In this document: positions 11,701-23,380 of the stretch, piece by piece
Numbering within the stretch: the stretch's first letter is position 1
Layout: each line of letters begins with the position of its first letter
Assembly: GCF_023065955.2 (NCBI RefSeq)
Contig: NW_026623100.1
Coordinates: 67,026,727 to 67,090,726 of the forward strand
Reading direction: 5' to 3'
Origin: Ursus arctos
Lineage: Eukaryota; Chordata; Mammalia; Carnivora; Ursidae
Length of the DNA: 64,000 nucleotides
Translations under genes and position numbers: made by a program
Notes under the pieces: model-generated
The model's database searches: none
What the model saw: only the letters and a program-made list of their open reading frames with translations
What the model was told of the DNA's origin: nothing

Positions 11701-12791
11701 TACGACTCAAAGAACTAGAAAAAGAAGAATACATGAAGCCCAAAGTTAATAGAAGGTGAGAAATGAGAAAGAACAGAGCAGAAATAAATGAAATAGAGAC
11801 TATAAAAGCAATAGAAAGGGTAAATGAAACTAAGAGCTAGTTCTTTGAAAAGATCAATAAAATGGAAAATTCTTTAGCTAGATTCACCAGGAAAAGAAGA
11901 AGTCTTAAATAAATAAATTCAGAAATGAAATAAATAAAATCAGAAATGAAAGAAGAAATAAAATCAGGAATTACAACTGATACCACAGAAATACAAAGGA
12001 TCACGAGACTACAATCAACAATAATCTGCCAACAAATTTGGCAATGTAGAAGAAATGGATAAATCCTAGAAAGTTACAACCTACCAAGACTGAATCATGA
12101 AGAAATAGAAAATCTGAAGAGTCTGATTACTAGGAAGGAGATTGGATCAGTAGATAAAAACCTCCCAACAAACCAGAGTCCGGGATCAGATGGCTTGACT
12201 GGTGAATTCTACCATACATTTAAAGAAGAATTAATGCCAATCTTTCTCAAACTCTTCCAAGAAATATAAGAGGAGGGAAGACTTCCAAATTCATTTTACA
12301 AGGCCAGCATTACCTTAATACCAAAACCACACAAGGACACCACAGGAAAAGAAAATTACAGGTCAATATTTGAACATAGATACAAAAATCCTGAACAAAA
12401 TACTAGCAAACCAAGTTCAATAATACATTAAAGGGATCATATACCATGATCAAGTGGGATTTATTCCAGAGATGCAAGGATGGCTCAACATCCACAAATC
12501 AATCAATATGATATGCCACATTAACAAAATGAAAGATAAAAATCACATGATCATCTCAATAGATGCGGAAAAAGCATTTGACAAAATCCAACATCCATTT
12601 ATGATAAAAACTCTCAACAAAGTGGGCATAGAGGGAATCGACCTCAAATTAATAAAGGCTACATATGACAAACCCACAGCAACATTGTCTCAGGAACAAG
12701 ATAAGAATGCCCATTCTCACCACTTTTGGCCAGAGCAATTAGAAATGAAAGGCATCCAAACTGGAAAGGAAGAAGTAAACCTGTCACTATG

Positions 12792-12909
12792 TGAGGCACC
12801 TGGCTGGCTTAGTTGGAGGAGCATGCAACGCTTGATCTCGGGGTCATGAGTTCGAGCCCCACATTCAGTATAGAGATTACAAAAAAAATTAACTTAAAAA
12901 AATTTAAAA
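12792..12909 (+). mobile_element. CanSINE, short diverged, in L1
   Basis: GAGGCACCTGGCTGGCTTAG head and an A-rich tail, flanked by ACCTGTCACTAT and AAACTGTCACTAT target copies. It separates the RT palm motifs of the host L1. Confidence 0.85.
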
Positions 12910-13710
12910 TAAAACTGTCACTATTTGCAGATGACATGATATCATATGTACAAAACCACAGAGACTCCACCAAAAAAAACTTTTAGAATAAATGAATTCG
13001 GTAAGGTTGCAGGATACAAAATCAATATACAAAAATTGTTGTGTTTATACATACTAATAATGAACTATCAGAAAAAGAAATTAAGAATATGATCCCATTT
13101 ACAATTGCATCAAAAATGAATAAAATACCTAGGAATAAACTCTACCAAGGAGGTGAAAAACCTGTACACTGAAAACTATAAGACACTGATGAAAGAAATT
13201 GAAGAAGACACAAATAAATGGAAAGATATTCTATCTTCATGGATTGAAAGAATAAATATTATTAAAATGTTCATACTACCCAAACCAATCTACAAATTCA
13301 AGGCAATCCTTATCAAAATCCAATGGCATTTTCCACAGAAATAAAACAAACAATCCTCAAATTTGTATGGAACCACAAAACATAGAAACTCCAAATAGCC
13401 AAACAATCTTGAGAAAGAACAAAACTGGAGGCATCACACAGCCTAATTTCAAACTATACTACATAGCTATAGTAACCAAAACAATATGGTACTGGCATAA
13501 AAAGAGACACATAGCTCAATGGAACATAATAGAAAGACCTGAAATAAACCCACACATATGGTCAATTAATTTAATGACAAAGGAACCAAGAATATACAAG
13601 GGGGAAAGGACAATCTCTTCAATCAATGGCTGGGAAAACTGGACAGCCACATGCAAAAGAACAAAAGTGGACCACTCTTTTACACCATAAACAAAAATTA
13701 AGTTAAAATA

Positions 13711-13909
13711 GAGGCACCTAGGTGGCTCAGTCGGTTAAGCATCTGCCTTCAGCTCAGGTCATGATCCCAGGGTCCTGGGATCGAGCCCCACATCGGGCTC
13801 CCTCTTCAGCAGGGAGCCTGCTTCTCCCTCTCCCTCGGCCCCTCTCCTTGCTGTGTACTCTCTCTCTCTCTCTCACTCTTTCACATAAATAAATAAAATC
13901 TTTAAATAA
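13711..13909 (+). mobile_element. CanSINE in L1
   Basis: GAGGCACCTAGGTGGCTCAG head, (CT)n body and AAATAAATAAAATCTTT tail. Target copies AAAATTAAGTTAAAAT and AAAATTAACTTAAAAT flank it. Confidence 0.95.
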
Positions 13910-15366
13910 AAAAATTAACTTAAAATGGATTAAAGACTTGAATGTAAGGCCTAAACTTCAAGAAGAAAACATAAGCAATAAGCTTGACATTGCTCTTGGT
14001 GATGGTTTTTTGGATTTGACACCAAGGGAACAAAAGCAAAAATAAACAAGCTTCAAACTAAAAAGCTTCTACACAGCAAAGGAAACCATCAACAAAGTGA
14101 AAAGCCAACCTACTGAATAAGGGGGAAAATTTGCAAATTATGTATCTAGTTAGGAGTTAATATCCAAAATATATGAAGAATTCATATAACTCAATACCAA
14201 AAAAATCCAATTAAAAAATGAGCAGAGGACCTGAATGGACATTTTTCCAAAGAGGACATACAGACAGCCAACAGGTATATGAAAAGATCATCAGGAAAAT
14301 GCAAACCAATGAGATATCACCTCACACCTGTTAGAGTTGGAATTATTAAAAAAGACAAGAAATGACCAGTACTGGTGAGGACGCAGAGAAAAGGGAATCT
14401 TTGTGCATTGTCAGTGGAATGCAAACTGGTGCAGCCACTATGGAAAACAGAATGGTGCTTCCTCAAAAAATTAAAAATAGAACTGCCATATGATCCAGCA
14501 ATTCTATGTCTGGATATTTATCCATAAAAAATGAAAATATTAACTCAAAAAGATATATCACCCCATGTTCATTGCAGCATAATTTGTAATTGCCAAGATA
14601 AAGAAACAACCAAAGTGTCCATCAGTGGATGACTGGGAAAAAAATGTGATATACACGCAATGGAATATTATTCAGCTATAAAAAGAACAATATCTTGCCA
14701 CTTATGACAACATGGATGGACCTTGAGGTCATTATGCTAAGTGAAATAAGTCAGACAGAGAAAGATAAATACCATATGATCTCAGCCATATATGGAATCT
14801 AAAAAACAAAACAAAACCCAAAAAACAAAAAACAAGTTCATAGATACAGAGAACAGATTATTTATGGTTTCCAGAAGTGTGGGGTGGGGGTGGGCGTGAA
14901 ATGGCTGAAGGGGGTACAAACTACCAGTTGTAAAATAAATAAGTCATAGGAATGTAATGTACAGCATGAGGACTATAGTTAATAATACTGTATTACATAT
15001 TTGAAAGTTGTTAGGAGAGAAATCTTTGTTCTCATCACAAGAAAAAAATTGTACTTATGTATGGTGACAGATGGTAACTAGACTTATTGTGGTGATCATT
15101 TGGCAATATGTACAAATATCAAATCATTATATTGTACAATTGAAACTAATATTATATGCCCATTATATCTCAATTTTTAAAAAGACTTTATATGAATTGG
15201 TAAAACTGGAATACTATAATAACGTAAATGAAGAGAATGTGAATAATTCACAGAAGAAAAATTAATTTTTTAATAAAAAGTAATTTTATTGCTTTTACTA
15301 ATTAAAGTATTAAAATGTTGATCTTCATATTACAGAGTAATGATCTAAAAAAATAATAATAATTTA

Positions 15367-15570
15367 GGGGCGCCTGAGTGGCTCAGTCGTTAAGGGTCTG
15401 ACTTAGGCCCAGGGCATGATCCCAGAGTCTTGGGATCGAGTCCCACATCAGGCTCCTCCACTGGGAGCCTGCTTCTTCCTCTCCCACTCCCCCTTCTTGT
15501 GTTCCGTCTCTCGCTGGCTGCCTCTCTTTCTATCAAATAAATAAATAAAATCTTTAAAAAATAAAAAATA
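15367..15570 (+). mobile_element. CanSINE, younger subfamily
   Basis: GGGGCGCCTGAGTGGCTCAG head and CTTCTTGTGTTCCGTCTCTC body, with AAATAAATAAAATCTTT tail. Confidence 0.95.
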
Positions 15571-15810
15571 AAAACAATTTAAATTGAAAAATTATTTTGC
15601 CTAGTAATTAAAATTTTTAAATGTAGATGAAATATTTTGAGGAGGGTGTAGTGGAACTGGTATAATTTACAAAGTAAATTAATATATTTTTATAGAAAAT
15701 TTATATTAATATATTTTTATAGAAACTATCAATAATTATTTTATGCAGTAATTACAGTTCAGAGCATTAATTGTAAGGATGAATGCCAAAAGAAAGAAAA
15801 ATGGTATCTA

Positions 15811-16004
15811 GGGGCGCCTGGATGGCGCAGTCGTTAAGCGTCTGCCTTCAGCTCAGGGCATGATCCCAGAGTCCTGGGATCGAGCCCCACATCAGGCTCC
15901 TCCACTAGGAGCCTGCTTCTTCCTCTCCCACTCCCCCTGCTTGTGTTCCCTCTCTTGCTGGCTGTCTCTGTCAAATAAATAAATAAAATCTTTAAAAAAA
16001 AAAA
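15811..16004 (+). mobile_element. CanSINE, younger subfamily
   Basis: GGGGCGCCTGGATGGCGCAG head; target copies AGAAAAATGGTATCTA (ends 15,810) and AGAAAAATGGTATTTA (after 16,004) bracket it. Confidence 0.95.
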
Positions 16005-16084
16005 AGAAAAAGAAAAATGGTATTTATGAAAACATTTATTAGGAAATGTATTTTACATATGTTTAGGTGTTTAGAAAGGAAATG

Positions 16085-16425
16085 TAATTTATTATAACAA
16101 AAAATTAAAATCGGCCAATAACAAGAGAATCATTAATTATGGTACTTCATTCAATAGATAGTATATAGCTTTTAGAGATAAATATGGAAAATATAGAAAA
16201 CATGCTATTATGGATAAGTATTTATGACTTTACATTAAGTGAGGAAAAGCTGAAAATTATATTACACAATGAATACAGTGAAATAATGAGTATATATATA
16301 AATGCACAAATCCTAAGAGGAAAATGAAAGAGGTTTGATTTTTTGTTATGATGCAACTGCATTATTTAGAATCTATGTGTAATTCTGAACTTATTTAGAA
16401 TCATTGAAATAATGTTGTTTGGGGA
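16085..16425 (+). mobile_element. Ancient L1 3' fragment
   Basis: ATCATTAATTATGGTACTTC, ATTAAGTGAGGAAAAGC and later A/T-rich sequence parallel the L1ME/L1MC 3' region seen at 7,575-8,100. Confidence 0.5.
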
Positions 16426-16429
16426 AAAA

Positions 16430-17540
16430 AAAGGGATAAAACAGCCCCTTTTTTTCCTAAAGAAAAAAAGTGAATTTTAGAAAATAAAAACATGGCTGGA
16501 TTTGGGGACGGTGGTCAACAACTTTCTTATATACCAAAACAATGCTGGCATTTTCCAGAACACAGAATCGAAGATTCTTAGTGTAGTAACAGAAAGAACT
16601 TGAAATTATTTTTTAGAACAAAATACTATGGACAGATAAATGGATGCATAACTTTTACACAAAGATTTTCATTAATTACTTCTTGATGAAAATAAGATAA
16701 TAGGCAACCTTTTAAAGATGACATACTCTGAAATCTTTTTAAATTTCTCATCCTATGGATGAGTAAATTGTAGGAAGAATTTCAAAGTAGGGCAAAAAAT
16801 CTGTTGCTTCAAAATGGACTGTCTACACATTGGGCAAAAGAAGCCAGACACAGATAGATACATACTGTATTTCACGTACATAAAATCTAGGAGCCTGGCA
16901 AATTTATGATGTGTGTACCTTACCATCTGCAAATTATACCTCAATAAAGAAGAAAAAAAATGTTCTGTAGTCAGATCAAATCATTTCACAGAATTGAAAA
17001 TCAGACACAGACATTAAGATTTTATTTTCCTTCAATTGCCTATTCGGAATGTAATGAAGCTTTTCTAAGTATCTTGAGTAATCCGACCTTACCGAATTAC
17101 CTTGGATCACTGTGGGTGGTCACGAATGGCAAGATGTTCATTTAATTAGTTATTATGGTTCACGCTGGCCAGACTGAGCATACATCTTCAAGGCTACCCC
17201 TCTTCAAATGATCACGTAGATTCTCTTTATTCTAAAGAGTTATGTTAGTTACATGAGAGACTCTTAAAGGAAAATAAGGAATAAGACCATATAAGTCACA
17301 TCCTGGAAATCCACGACCAGCACAGAGAACAGGAGTGCATGGGGACACGAAGTCGTGACCTCAGTGGAAGGACTCAAGCTCTGGGAGCGTCACACGGGTG
17401 TCTGACTGCAGAGTACAACCTGACCTACTATTTGCTTCTTCATATTTTGGGGAACTGTTCTTCCAAGATAAATTATTTTGGAAGTTCTTACTCATGCATG
17501 TTTAATAAAAAGATAGAGAAATTACTGAGGCTGTATAATA
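16430..17540. other. Unannotated intergenic DNA
   Basis: No gene recognised. Bases around 16,930-16,950 (ATTATACCTCAATAAAG) may be an L1 terminus. Confidence 0.4.
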
Positions 17541-17544
17541 GGGA

Positions 17545-17705
17545 GAAGAAGTAGGGTAGAAAGAGCGTTGTCTTGATAGTCATAAAAATAAGGATTCAAA
17601 TTCTAGCTCTTCCACTTCCTAAATATGATTTTGGAAAAATGGTCCAATTTATCTCAACTACAGTTTCTTCACCTGTGAAGAGAGGCTTATAATACCTGCC
17701 ATGCA
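17545..17705 (+). mobile_element. MIR SINE relic
   Basis: GGATTCAAATTCTAGCTCTTCC, then TTCTTCACCTGTGAAGAG and AATACCTGCC follow the MIR order (shortened motifs). Confidence 0.7.
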
Positions 17706-17726
17706 CTGTTATTTTTCATTAGAAAC

Positions 17727-17776
17727 TATATGTATATGTATATAAGTGTATGTATATATGTGTATGTATATGTGTC
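17727..17776 (+). repeat. (TATG)n imperfect microsatellite
   Basis: TATG and TGTATG units over 50 bases. Confidence 0.85.
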
Positions 17777-18007
17777 TGCACACTGCAAACAATGTTGGTG
17801 GTGATTGTTAAAAATTCTCAGTATTTATGGCTGAATGGCTTTGTTCAAATGCTGTACTTTTTTTGACACTCAAACTTATTCATTTATTAAAAAAGGCACA
17901 AACATCCACCTGTTGAAGAATGGCTTCTAAGGTTCAATTAATTTGCAGGCAAGCCTATTTTGTTCTTTCTTGCCCTCCCATGTGGTTCTACTGAATTAAA
18001 CACTTAA

Positions 18008-18193
18008 CAATTTTTTTTTCATTTATGTATTTTCGAGAAAGAGAGAGAGAACAACCACAGGGAGTGGCAGGTAGAGGGAGAAGCAGGCTCCCTGCTGAGC
18101 AAGAAGCCAGATGTGGGACTAGATCCCAGGACCCTGGGATCATGACTTGAGCTGAAGGCAGACGTCCAACCGACTGAGCCACCCAGGCATCCC
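18008..18193 (-). mobile_element. CanSINE
   Basis: Lower-strand copy with target duplication CTGAATTAAACACTT on both sides (17,991 and 18,194). Confidence 0.95.
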
Positions 18194-18265
18194 TGAATTA
18201 AACACTTTTAAACCATAGGTACTTGAAAAAAGAAAAAGGCCTATTTATTGGATACATGCAACACA

Positions 18266-18278
18266 AAAGGAAAGAAAA

Positions 18279-18335
<57 letters not shown>

Positions 18336-18339
18336 AAAA
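18266..18339 (+). repeat. (GAAA)n microsatellite
   Basis: About 16 nearly pure GAAA units; likely length-polymorphic. Confidence 0.95.
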
Positions 18340-20275
18340 TGGCAAATAGCACCAAGCACCCAATCCTAATTTCCATTTGAGTCCCCAGGTGGAGAATTCT
18401 CCTGGTCTGGTCATTCTTCCCTAGGGTGGATGAGGATGGCAACCACGCTGAGGTTGCTAACCCCATCTTGGGAAGTGATTTCATTGCTCTAATTTTTAGA
18501 TGTTCATCTTGTTCTTGAGGGAAATCAAAACAGAGCAAGTTTTAAGCGTATCACCTAAACAAGCAAAATGTGGCCTCCCATTTGCCTGGGGTCTTCCTCC
18601 TCTAGTGTTCTGGCAAATATAGCAACTCCATCTCTCTCTCCTGAGAGTGGGGGTGGGGGCCAGTTATCTCTCTTCTATTTCATTGGTTTAACATATTATC
18701 TTCCTTAGGAAGAAGAAAATAATAATTCTAGAAATAAACCGGGCCAAGCAGTACAAAATGATCTGATCCATTGTGTATTTTAAACTAAAACATTGTTGCT
18801 ATCTGAACCCAGAATAGCATAGCCTGTTTCCCTATTTAAAGGGGAAAAAGAAAATCACAACAACCAGGCATGGGAAAGCTATCCACACCAGACTGAGGCC
18901 TGATTTTACCTCTTTCCTTTCATACCAACCAAGGTTAGACGATCACAAACAGATCTTTACCCTGCTTCCCAGCATTGTTGTGAGGATTATAAATGAAATA
19001 ACAAAATTGCTCTGTCAAGTGCAAAATGCCACATAAATATTAGTTAGGTTATTACAAAAAAGGGAACTGGAATCACTCCAAGTTTGTGCTGGAGATGGCA
19101 GCAATGAACTGGACAGCTGGGCAAATATGCCAGACAGGAAGCATGTCTGACTCCTGAACACAGGCTGGATTCCCTTTTGCTGAGCTACACCTGCCAGACT
19201 GGAAGCCCCTGGTGCTTCAGTCATGAATGGACACGTCCTGTCCAGAGCTCTAGGGCCTTGCCCCAGTCCGGCCTTTGGTTCCACCCTGCCGTGCTGGCCC
19301 AGAGCCAAGTCTGGGCTAACTTCCCCTCTAATATGCCTGGTACTGCCTCTTCCAGTACCATCAGGCCTTAAGCCAGAGCCTCAAGTTTTGCATGACACAA
19401 GCGGCCCAATAATGAGAACACTCCCTCTGGCGTGCTTGGGAATTATCGTTCTCTCCTGCTTCCCCTTAAATCACTGCTATTTCCATTTCTTCTCTGTTTC
19501 TCATCTGTGCCAGGTTTCCAAAATAAGATGCAGGAGGTTACGAAGTGGTGACAGGGTGAAGGAACTAATTAGGCCCATTAACCACACCTCTGAACTGGGT
19601 CTCAGCGGCTTCCACTAGTGCTAACTCCTTGCTAACTGCTTGTTTCCAGTAGCTAAAATGTAATAGGTTCTTAATAACTATTTGCTGAGTGAAAACAAAT
19701 ATCTAATTAATGAATCAGCAAATACATACCAGATGAAGCCCTAGGCCTTTTCCTGGACCCTGACTTCCCCTATCCCTGACCTGCTTTTCATTTGCTCTTC
19801 TGGTCAAATACTAGGGCACTCTCAGCTTGGTTTCCCAGATTGACTTTGACTTTAGTTCTTTATGAACAAAGGATGACTGTCAGCACATCTATTCTTCTGT
19901 GTGAGTTTTGAAAGAAAAAAAGAAACTAAAAAAGGACAAACCTCACTTTCCATCTATTTCTCAGAAGGAATAGAATAATTCTGACTCTGTGTGTGAGCGC
20001 GCGCACTCAGGAGTGGTATAGAGATATTGTTAGGTTTTATTGGTTTTTTTTTTTACCACAGAATAAAAGAGACTCCCTGGTAAAAAGCACAGTTGCTAGC
20101 AATAGAGGCATTTTAACTCCTACCAAAGATAGAAGGTAAAAGGAGTACAGCTTTAGATTTCCACTGCTCACTACTCTTATCTTCAGATGCCCTGAGGATC
20201 AGAACGGTAGAGCCAGGTTCTTCTGGTGTTCAATGGTGGTTCAACACTGCTACATCTATATGAACCCCAGATGAT
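18340..20275. other. Mostly unannotated intergenic DNA
   Basis: A MIR tail is visible at about 18,965-19,055 (ATTGTTGTGAGGATTATAAA). The frames at 19,015-19,618 overlap on both strands and show no family resemblance. Confidence 0.45.
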
Positions 20276-20279
20276 ATCA

Positions 20280-20770
20280 AACAATCAAATATACATGTAA
20301 CTGGAATGCCAGAAGAAGATAAGAGAAAGAATGGGGCAGAAAAAAGTATTTGAAGAAATAATGTCTAAGATTTTTCTTAATTTGATGAAAGACAGAAATT
20401 TGCAGATACAAGATTGTGGATAAACGCCACACAGAATAAACACCAAAAAAGTACACACTGGTACACATCAGGGTCAAATTATTGAAGGCCAAGGATAAAG
20501 AGCAAATCTTGAAAGTAGCAAGAGAAAATGGCATATTACCTAGAGGAGAAAATGATCTGGTCAACCTCTGACTTTCAGTGGAAACCATGAAGGCCAGAAC
20601 ACAATGGGAAAACATCTTTAAAATGCCAAAAGAAAAAAAACTCTGTCAATCCAGAATTCTATATTCAGGGGATATGTAATTCAAGTATGAAAATAAAATC
20701 ACATTTTCAGATAAAACTAAGAGGACTTGTAGCCACAAACCTGCACAACAAGAAACAATAAAAGAAGTTC
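20280..20770 (+). mobile_element. L1 ORF1 fragment (old)
   Basis: Sense sequence shows GCAAGAGAAAATGGCATATTAC, GAAACCATGAAGGCCAGAA, AATGCCAAAAGAAAAAAAACTC-type and CCAGAATTCTATATTCAG blocks (quoted in part), matching the ORF1 C-terminal domain region also seen at 1,040-1,320. Multiple stops. Confidence 0.65.
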
Positions 20771-20779
20771 TAAATTATT

Positions 20780-22955
20780 TATCACATTGTCTCGGAGATT
20801 TATTAGTAGTAGAGGCATTACAGATGAGCTCCAGTTTCTCATAGCCTTCCTGTTCTATAGGATAGATAATATATTTATCTGATGGAATGTTTAGAGCCTG
20901 GAATTGCTTCTCTTCTCTATTCTAGCCTCTTCCCACCACTGTGGGTTTGTTTTCAGGGTAGACTGGGTGGGAATGGGATTAAGGATGGAATCCTTGAAAA
21001 CTAACAGAAAGAGAAATTGATATAACATAACATACATATGGTTGGGGTGGGGAGAGTCAGTGCAGGTAAGGAAAACAGATTGAGATTAAATGCCCCCCCA
21101 GGAAAAGCTAGGTTACTAGGAATAGGCCTAAGAATCTATCCTAAATTATGGAAGAACTTGGGGAAGAAAAATGTAATATATCTAGTCCCTTCCCTGACCT
21201 CTATGACTTCTCACCCTACAAGAACTCCTAATCTTCTTTAGACTTGACAGGTATGTCTTTATGTCTTAGAAGGAACTATGACTTAGTTCCTTCAAGTATC
21301 TGATCACCAGTTGGTTTGAGGTAAACAAGAGGTGGTGGGATTTGGGAAATACCAAGGAGAGAAATTACAGATACAGTTCCAAGATATGCTCTGTGAATAG
21401 AAGAGGACATCAAAGAAGTAGGATGGTGTTTGTATCATCTATGTAAGTCATAAATACTGAATGAGAAGGATAGGGTGGACAAACTGGCCTCAAAGTTCCT
21501 TATGGAAACCTGAGATATAATGTTTTGGCAGCTAGGATACTATAGGCTCCCAGTTATATACAGGACTCCAATTTCCATGAGAGGTTGCTACATTTTTGGT
21601 TTATTTTAGGGAAATGTTTAAAATGTTTTTTCTTTTTCTGTTTATAGATATTCCTTTTAATAAATGTAATTTTTGTCCTGCCATGGATTTGGCACCTCCT
21701 TCAGAAAGAAAAAGGACTCCGGGTGAATTTCATCAGGTCCAGAACCCAGAAACCAATGACACTGACAAAATGGTGGGAGGGAAATGGAGACTAGCCATCT
21801 GCCTATCAGGAATAAAAAGACAGGTTTTGCCCTCGACCAAGTCTCTGGAGCATTATGCTGAGAAGGATTCAGAGGCTTAGACTCTTGAATATGGGCTCTG
21901 AAAGGAAGTACCACAATTAATTGGTGATGTCTACCATGGGAATGAGACCACGTGGTCAAGAGTGTTGTTCTTAGCTAGGGTGGTTTGTTTGCAGATTGAT
22001 TGGTCCCCAGGAGATAAGGGTCAGATTAACCCCAGTAGATAAGGGACTTCCTAGACTAACACAAAGGAGTCCGGCCTCACTGTGTCACTGAAGCACAGGA
22101 CCTGTCTGCCAGGTCTTGGTCAGGTCCTAATCGAAGAGTTAGGAAAAACACTGAGGGTGAGAGCGGGAAAAGCCTGTTTATCATCATTGATGTTTGCTAA
22201 GTTCCTCACATGAGTTGGTTGGCCAGTTCAGATGGGTCTAAGGTTTGGATCCAATCCTCTAGAGCCAGCCTTGCTACCTTCTCCTGCCCTAACAGGTCAG
22301 TAAGGAAGCCACAGGATCATTTGATCTGCACAGATTCCTCCCTTACCAACGTAAGTCAGGGGGATAGGAGTTTTGTACTTGGGACTAGCCCCCACTCTGC
22401 CTCTAAAAGCCAACAGAAATATTGGGTCTTGTAACCCCATTTTGTTACACCCACAGAAACCATGACTCTGCCTCCAACCCCAACTAACAGAAACCGTATC
22501 TCTAGGAGTGCTGTGTTAAGGGCAAGGGTATATGGTGGTAACTTGCGTTAAGTCTGGTGTTCTGTGCGGAGACCAGGAGCTCGAAGTGTTGAGAAAAAAA
22601 GAGATACTCTGATCTTCACTTGTCAGGTGGCTATAGCCTAGGGAAGAATGTTCAGCTTCTGCAGACCACCTGGTGGAATTTGGGGAGAGCTGAACATCTT
22701 ATTGCTCAGGAGAGTTTACGGGGAAGTTGCTTTCCCAAGTGGAGGTGGGTGGGGAGGTCCCTACCTTGCTGGACTTTTTTTATGTGGTATAGAGGAGAGT
22801 GAGGAACGCCGAATGGATGACCTTTGGGTATGGTTAGTCCTTCTGGAGACTGTACCACACCCATAAGCAAGAGCGAGAATGACCTCCTTTCCCTGCCTCA
22901 GATCCCCTTTCCAGGAGAATCCCAGCTCTCACATCAGCGAACTAACCTTAGAGAG
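20780..22955. other. Unannotated DNA upstream of the ITSN2 promoter
   Basis: No gene or confident repeat recognised. Composition rises toward the CpG island from about 22,000. Proximal enhancer sequence may be here, but no motif is decisive. Confidence 0.4.
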
Positions 22956-23281
22956 AGCGAAGGTTCCGGAGAGAGCCCCATATGGGGTGCAACAGGCATG
23001 TGTCCGACACGGCTAGGCCTTCCCCGAAACCGTGGGGGTTCTGCAGTGGCAGGAAACGCACCACCCAACCTCAACATGTCACCTCGGGGAGGAGGAGCCA
23101 GGTGGGCCGTCGCTGCTTCAGGAAAGGGCTGCCGGGCCCGGGGCTTCAGGGCCTCCCCGAGGGGAGAGAGAAGCACTGGCACCAGGCCCGCGGGGTCCGG
23201 TGCCCCGGGACTCTGGGGGGTGAGGAGCCGCGCCCGGGCCAACCTCGAGTTCCCGAGGGTGGGGGAGTTGGTGCCGGCCGC

Positions 23282-23296
23282 GGGCGGGCGGGCGGG
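23282..23296 (+). promoter_or_regulatory. G-quadruplex motif
   Basis: Four GGG runs are separated by single C loops, the tightest canonical G-quadruplex pattern. It lies about 80 bp upstream of the exon 1 upstream ORF on the coding strand. It also reads as overlapping Sp/KLF sites (GGGCGGG). Confidence 0.6.
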
Positions 23297-23357
23297 CCGT
23301 CAGCTGCCCGGCCCGTCGCCTACCTCCCCGCCCCCCGGCTTCCTGCGGAGGCCGCGG

Positions 23358-23369
23358 CCGCCATGTTGT
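23358..23369 (+). promoter_or_regulatory. YY1-like core promoter motif
   Basis: GCCGCCATGTTG is close to the reverse complement of the YY1 consensus AAGATGGCGGC, differing at one position beside the ATG. In TATA-less promoters such sites often mark the start region, and in this orientation the motif also supplies an ATG in strong context. Occupancy is not shown by sequence. Confidence 0.5.
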
Positions 23370-23380
23370 TGTGGGGCTGA
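23363..23380 (+). other. Upstream ORF in ITSN2 exon 1 (5 codons)
   Basis: ATG at 23363 has a full GCCGCC Kozak context but T at +4. It is followed by TTG, TTG, TGG, GGC and a TGA stop at 23378-23380. If transcription starts upstream of 23,363, most scanning ribosomes would meet this start first, so it could reduce ITSN2 translation. Confidence 0.45.

Larger units (their letters stand above)
11703..15185 (+). mobile_element. 5'-truncated L1 with decayed ORF2 (two CanSINEs inside)
   Basis: The element begins late in the ORF2 endonuclease region and runs through the reverse transcriptase, the C-terminal region and the 3' UTR. RT landmarks are [16 protein letters not shown] (about 12,555-12,602) and the catalytic FADD box (about 12,926-12,940). 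The C-terminal region includes KTIWYWHKKRHIAQWN (about 13,475-13,525) and the late IEYYSAIKRT-like stretch near 14,665. Stops, frameshifts and CanSINEs at 12,792 and 13,711 break the frame, so it cannot be active. Confidence 0.93.

Noticed and set aside
12454..12849. 131-codon frame with reverse transcriptase motifs
   Set aside because: It is a fragment of L1 ORF2 that runs into a CanSINE at its end; reported as part of the L1, not as a gene.
13153..13690. Two frames (63 and 107 codons) with L1-like protein
   Set aside because: Broken pieces of the same L1 ORF2 C-terminal region in different phases.
18266..18339. Direct-repeat array that might suggest a CRISPR-like array
   Set aside because: Pure GAAA microsatellite with no spacers; mammalian context.
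19015..19618. Overlapping 97-131-codon frames on both strands
   Set aside because: Mutually overlapping, no recognisable domain or splice signals supporting an exon.
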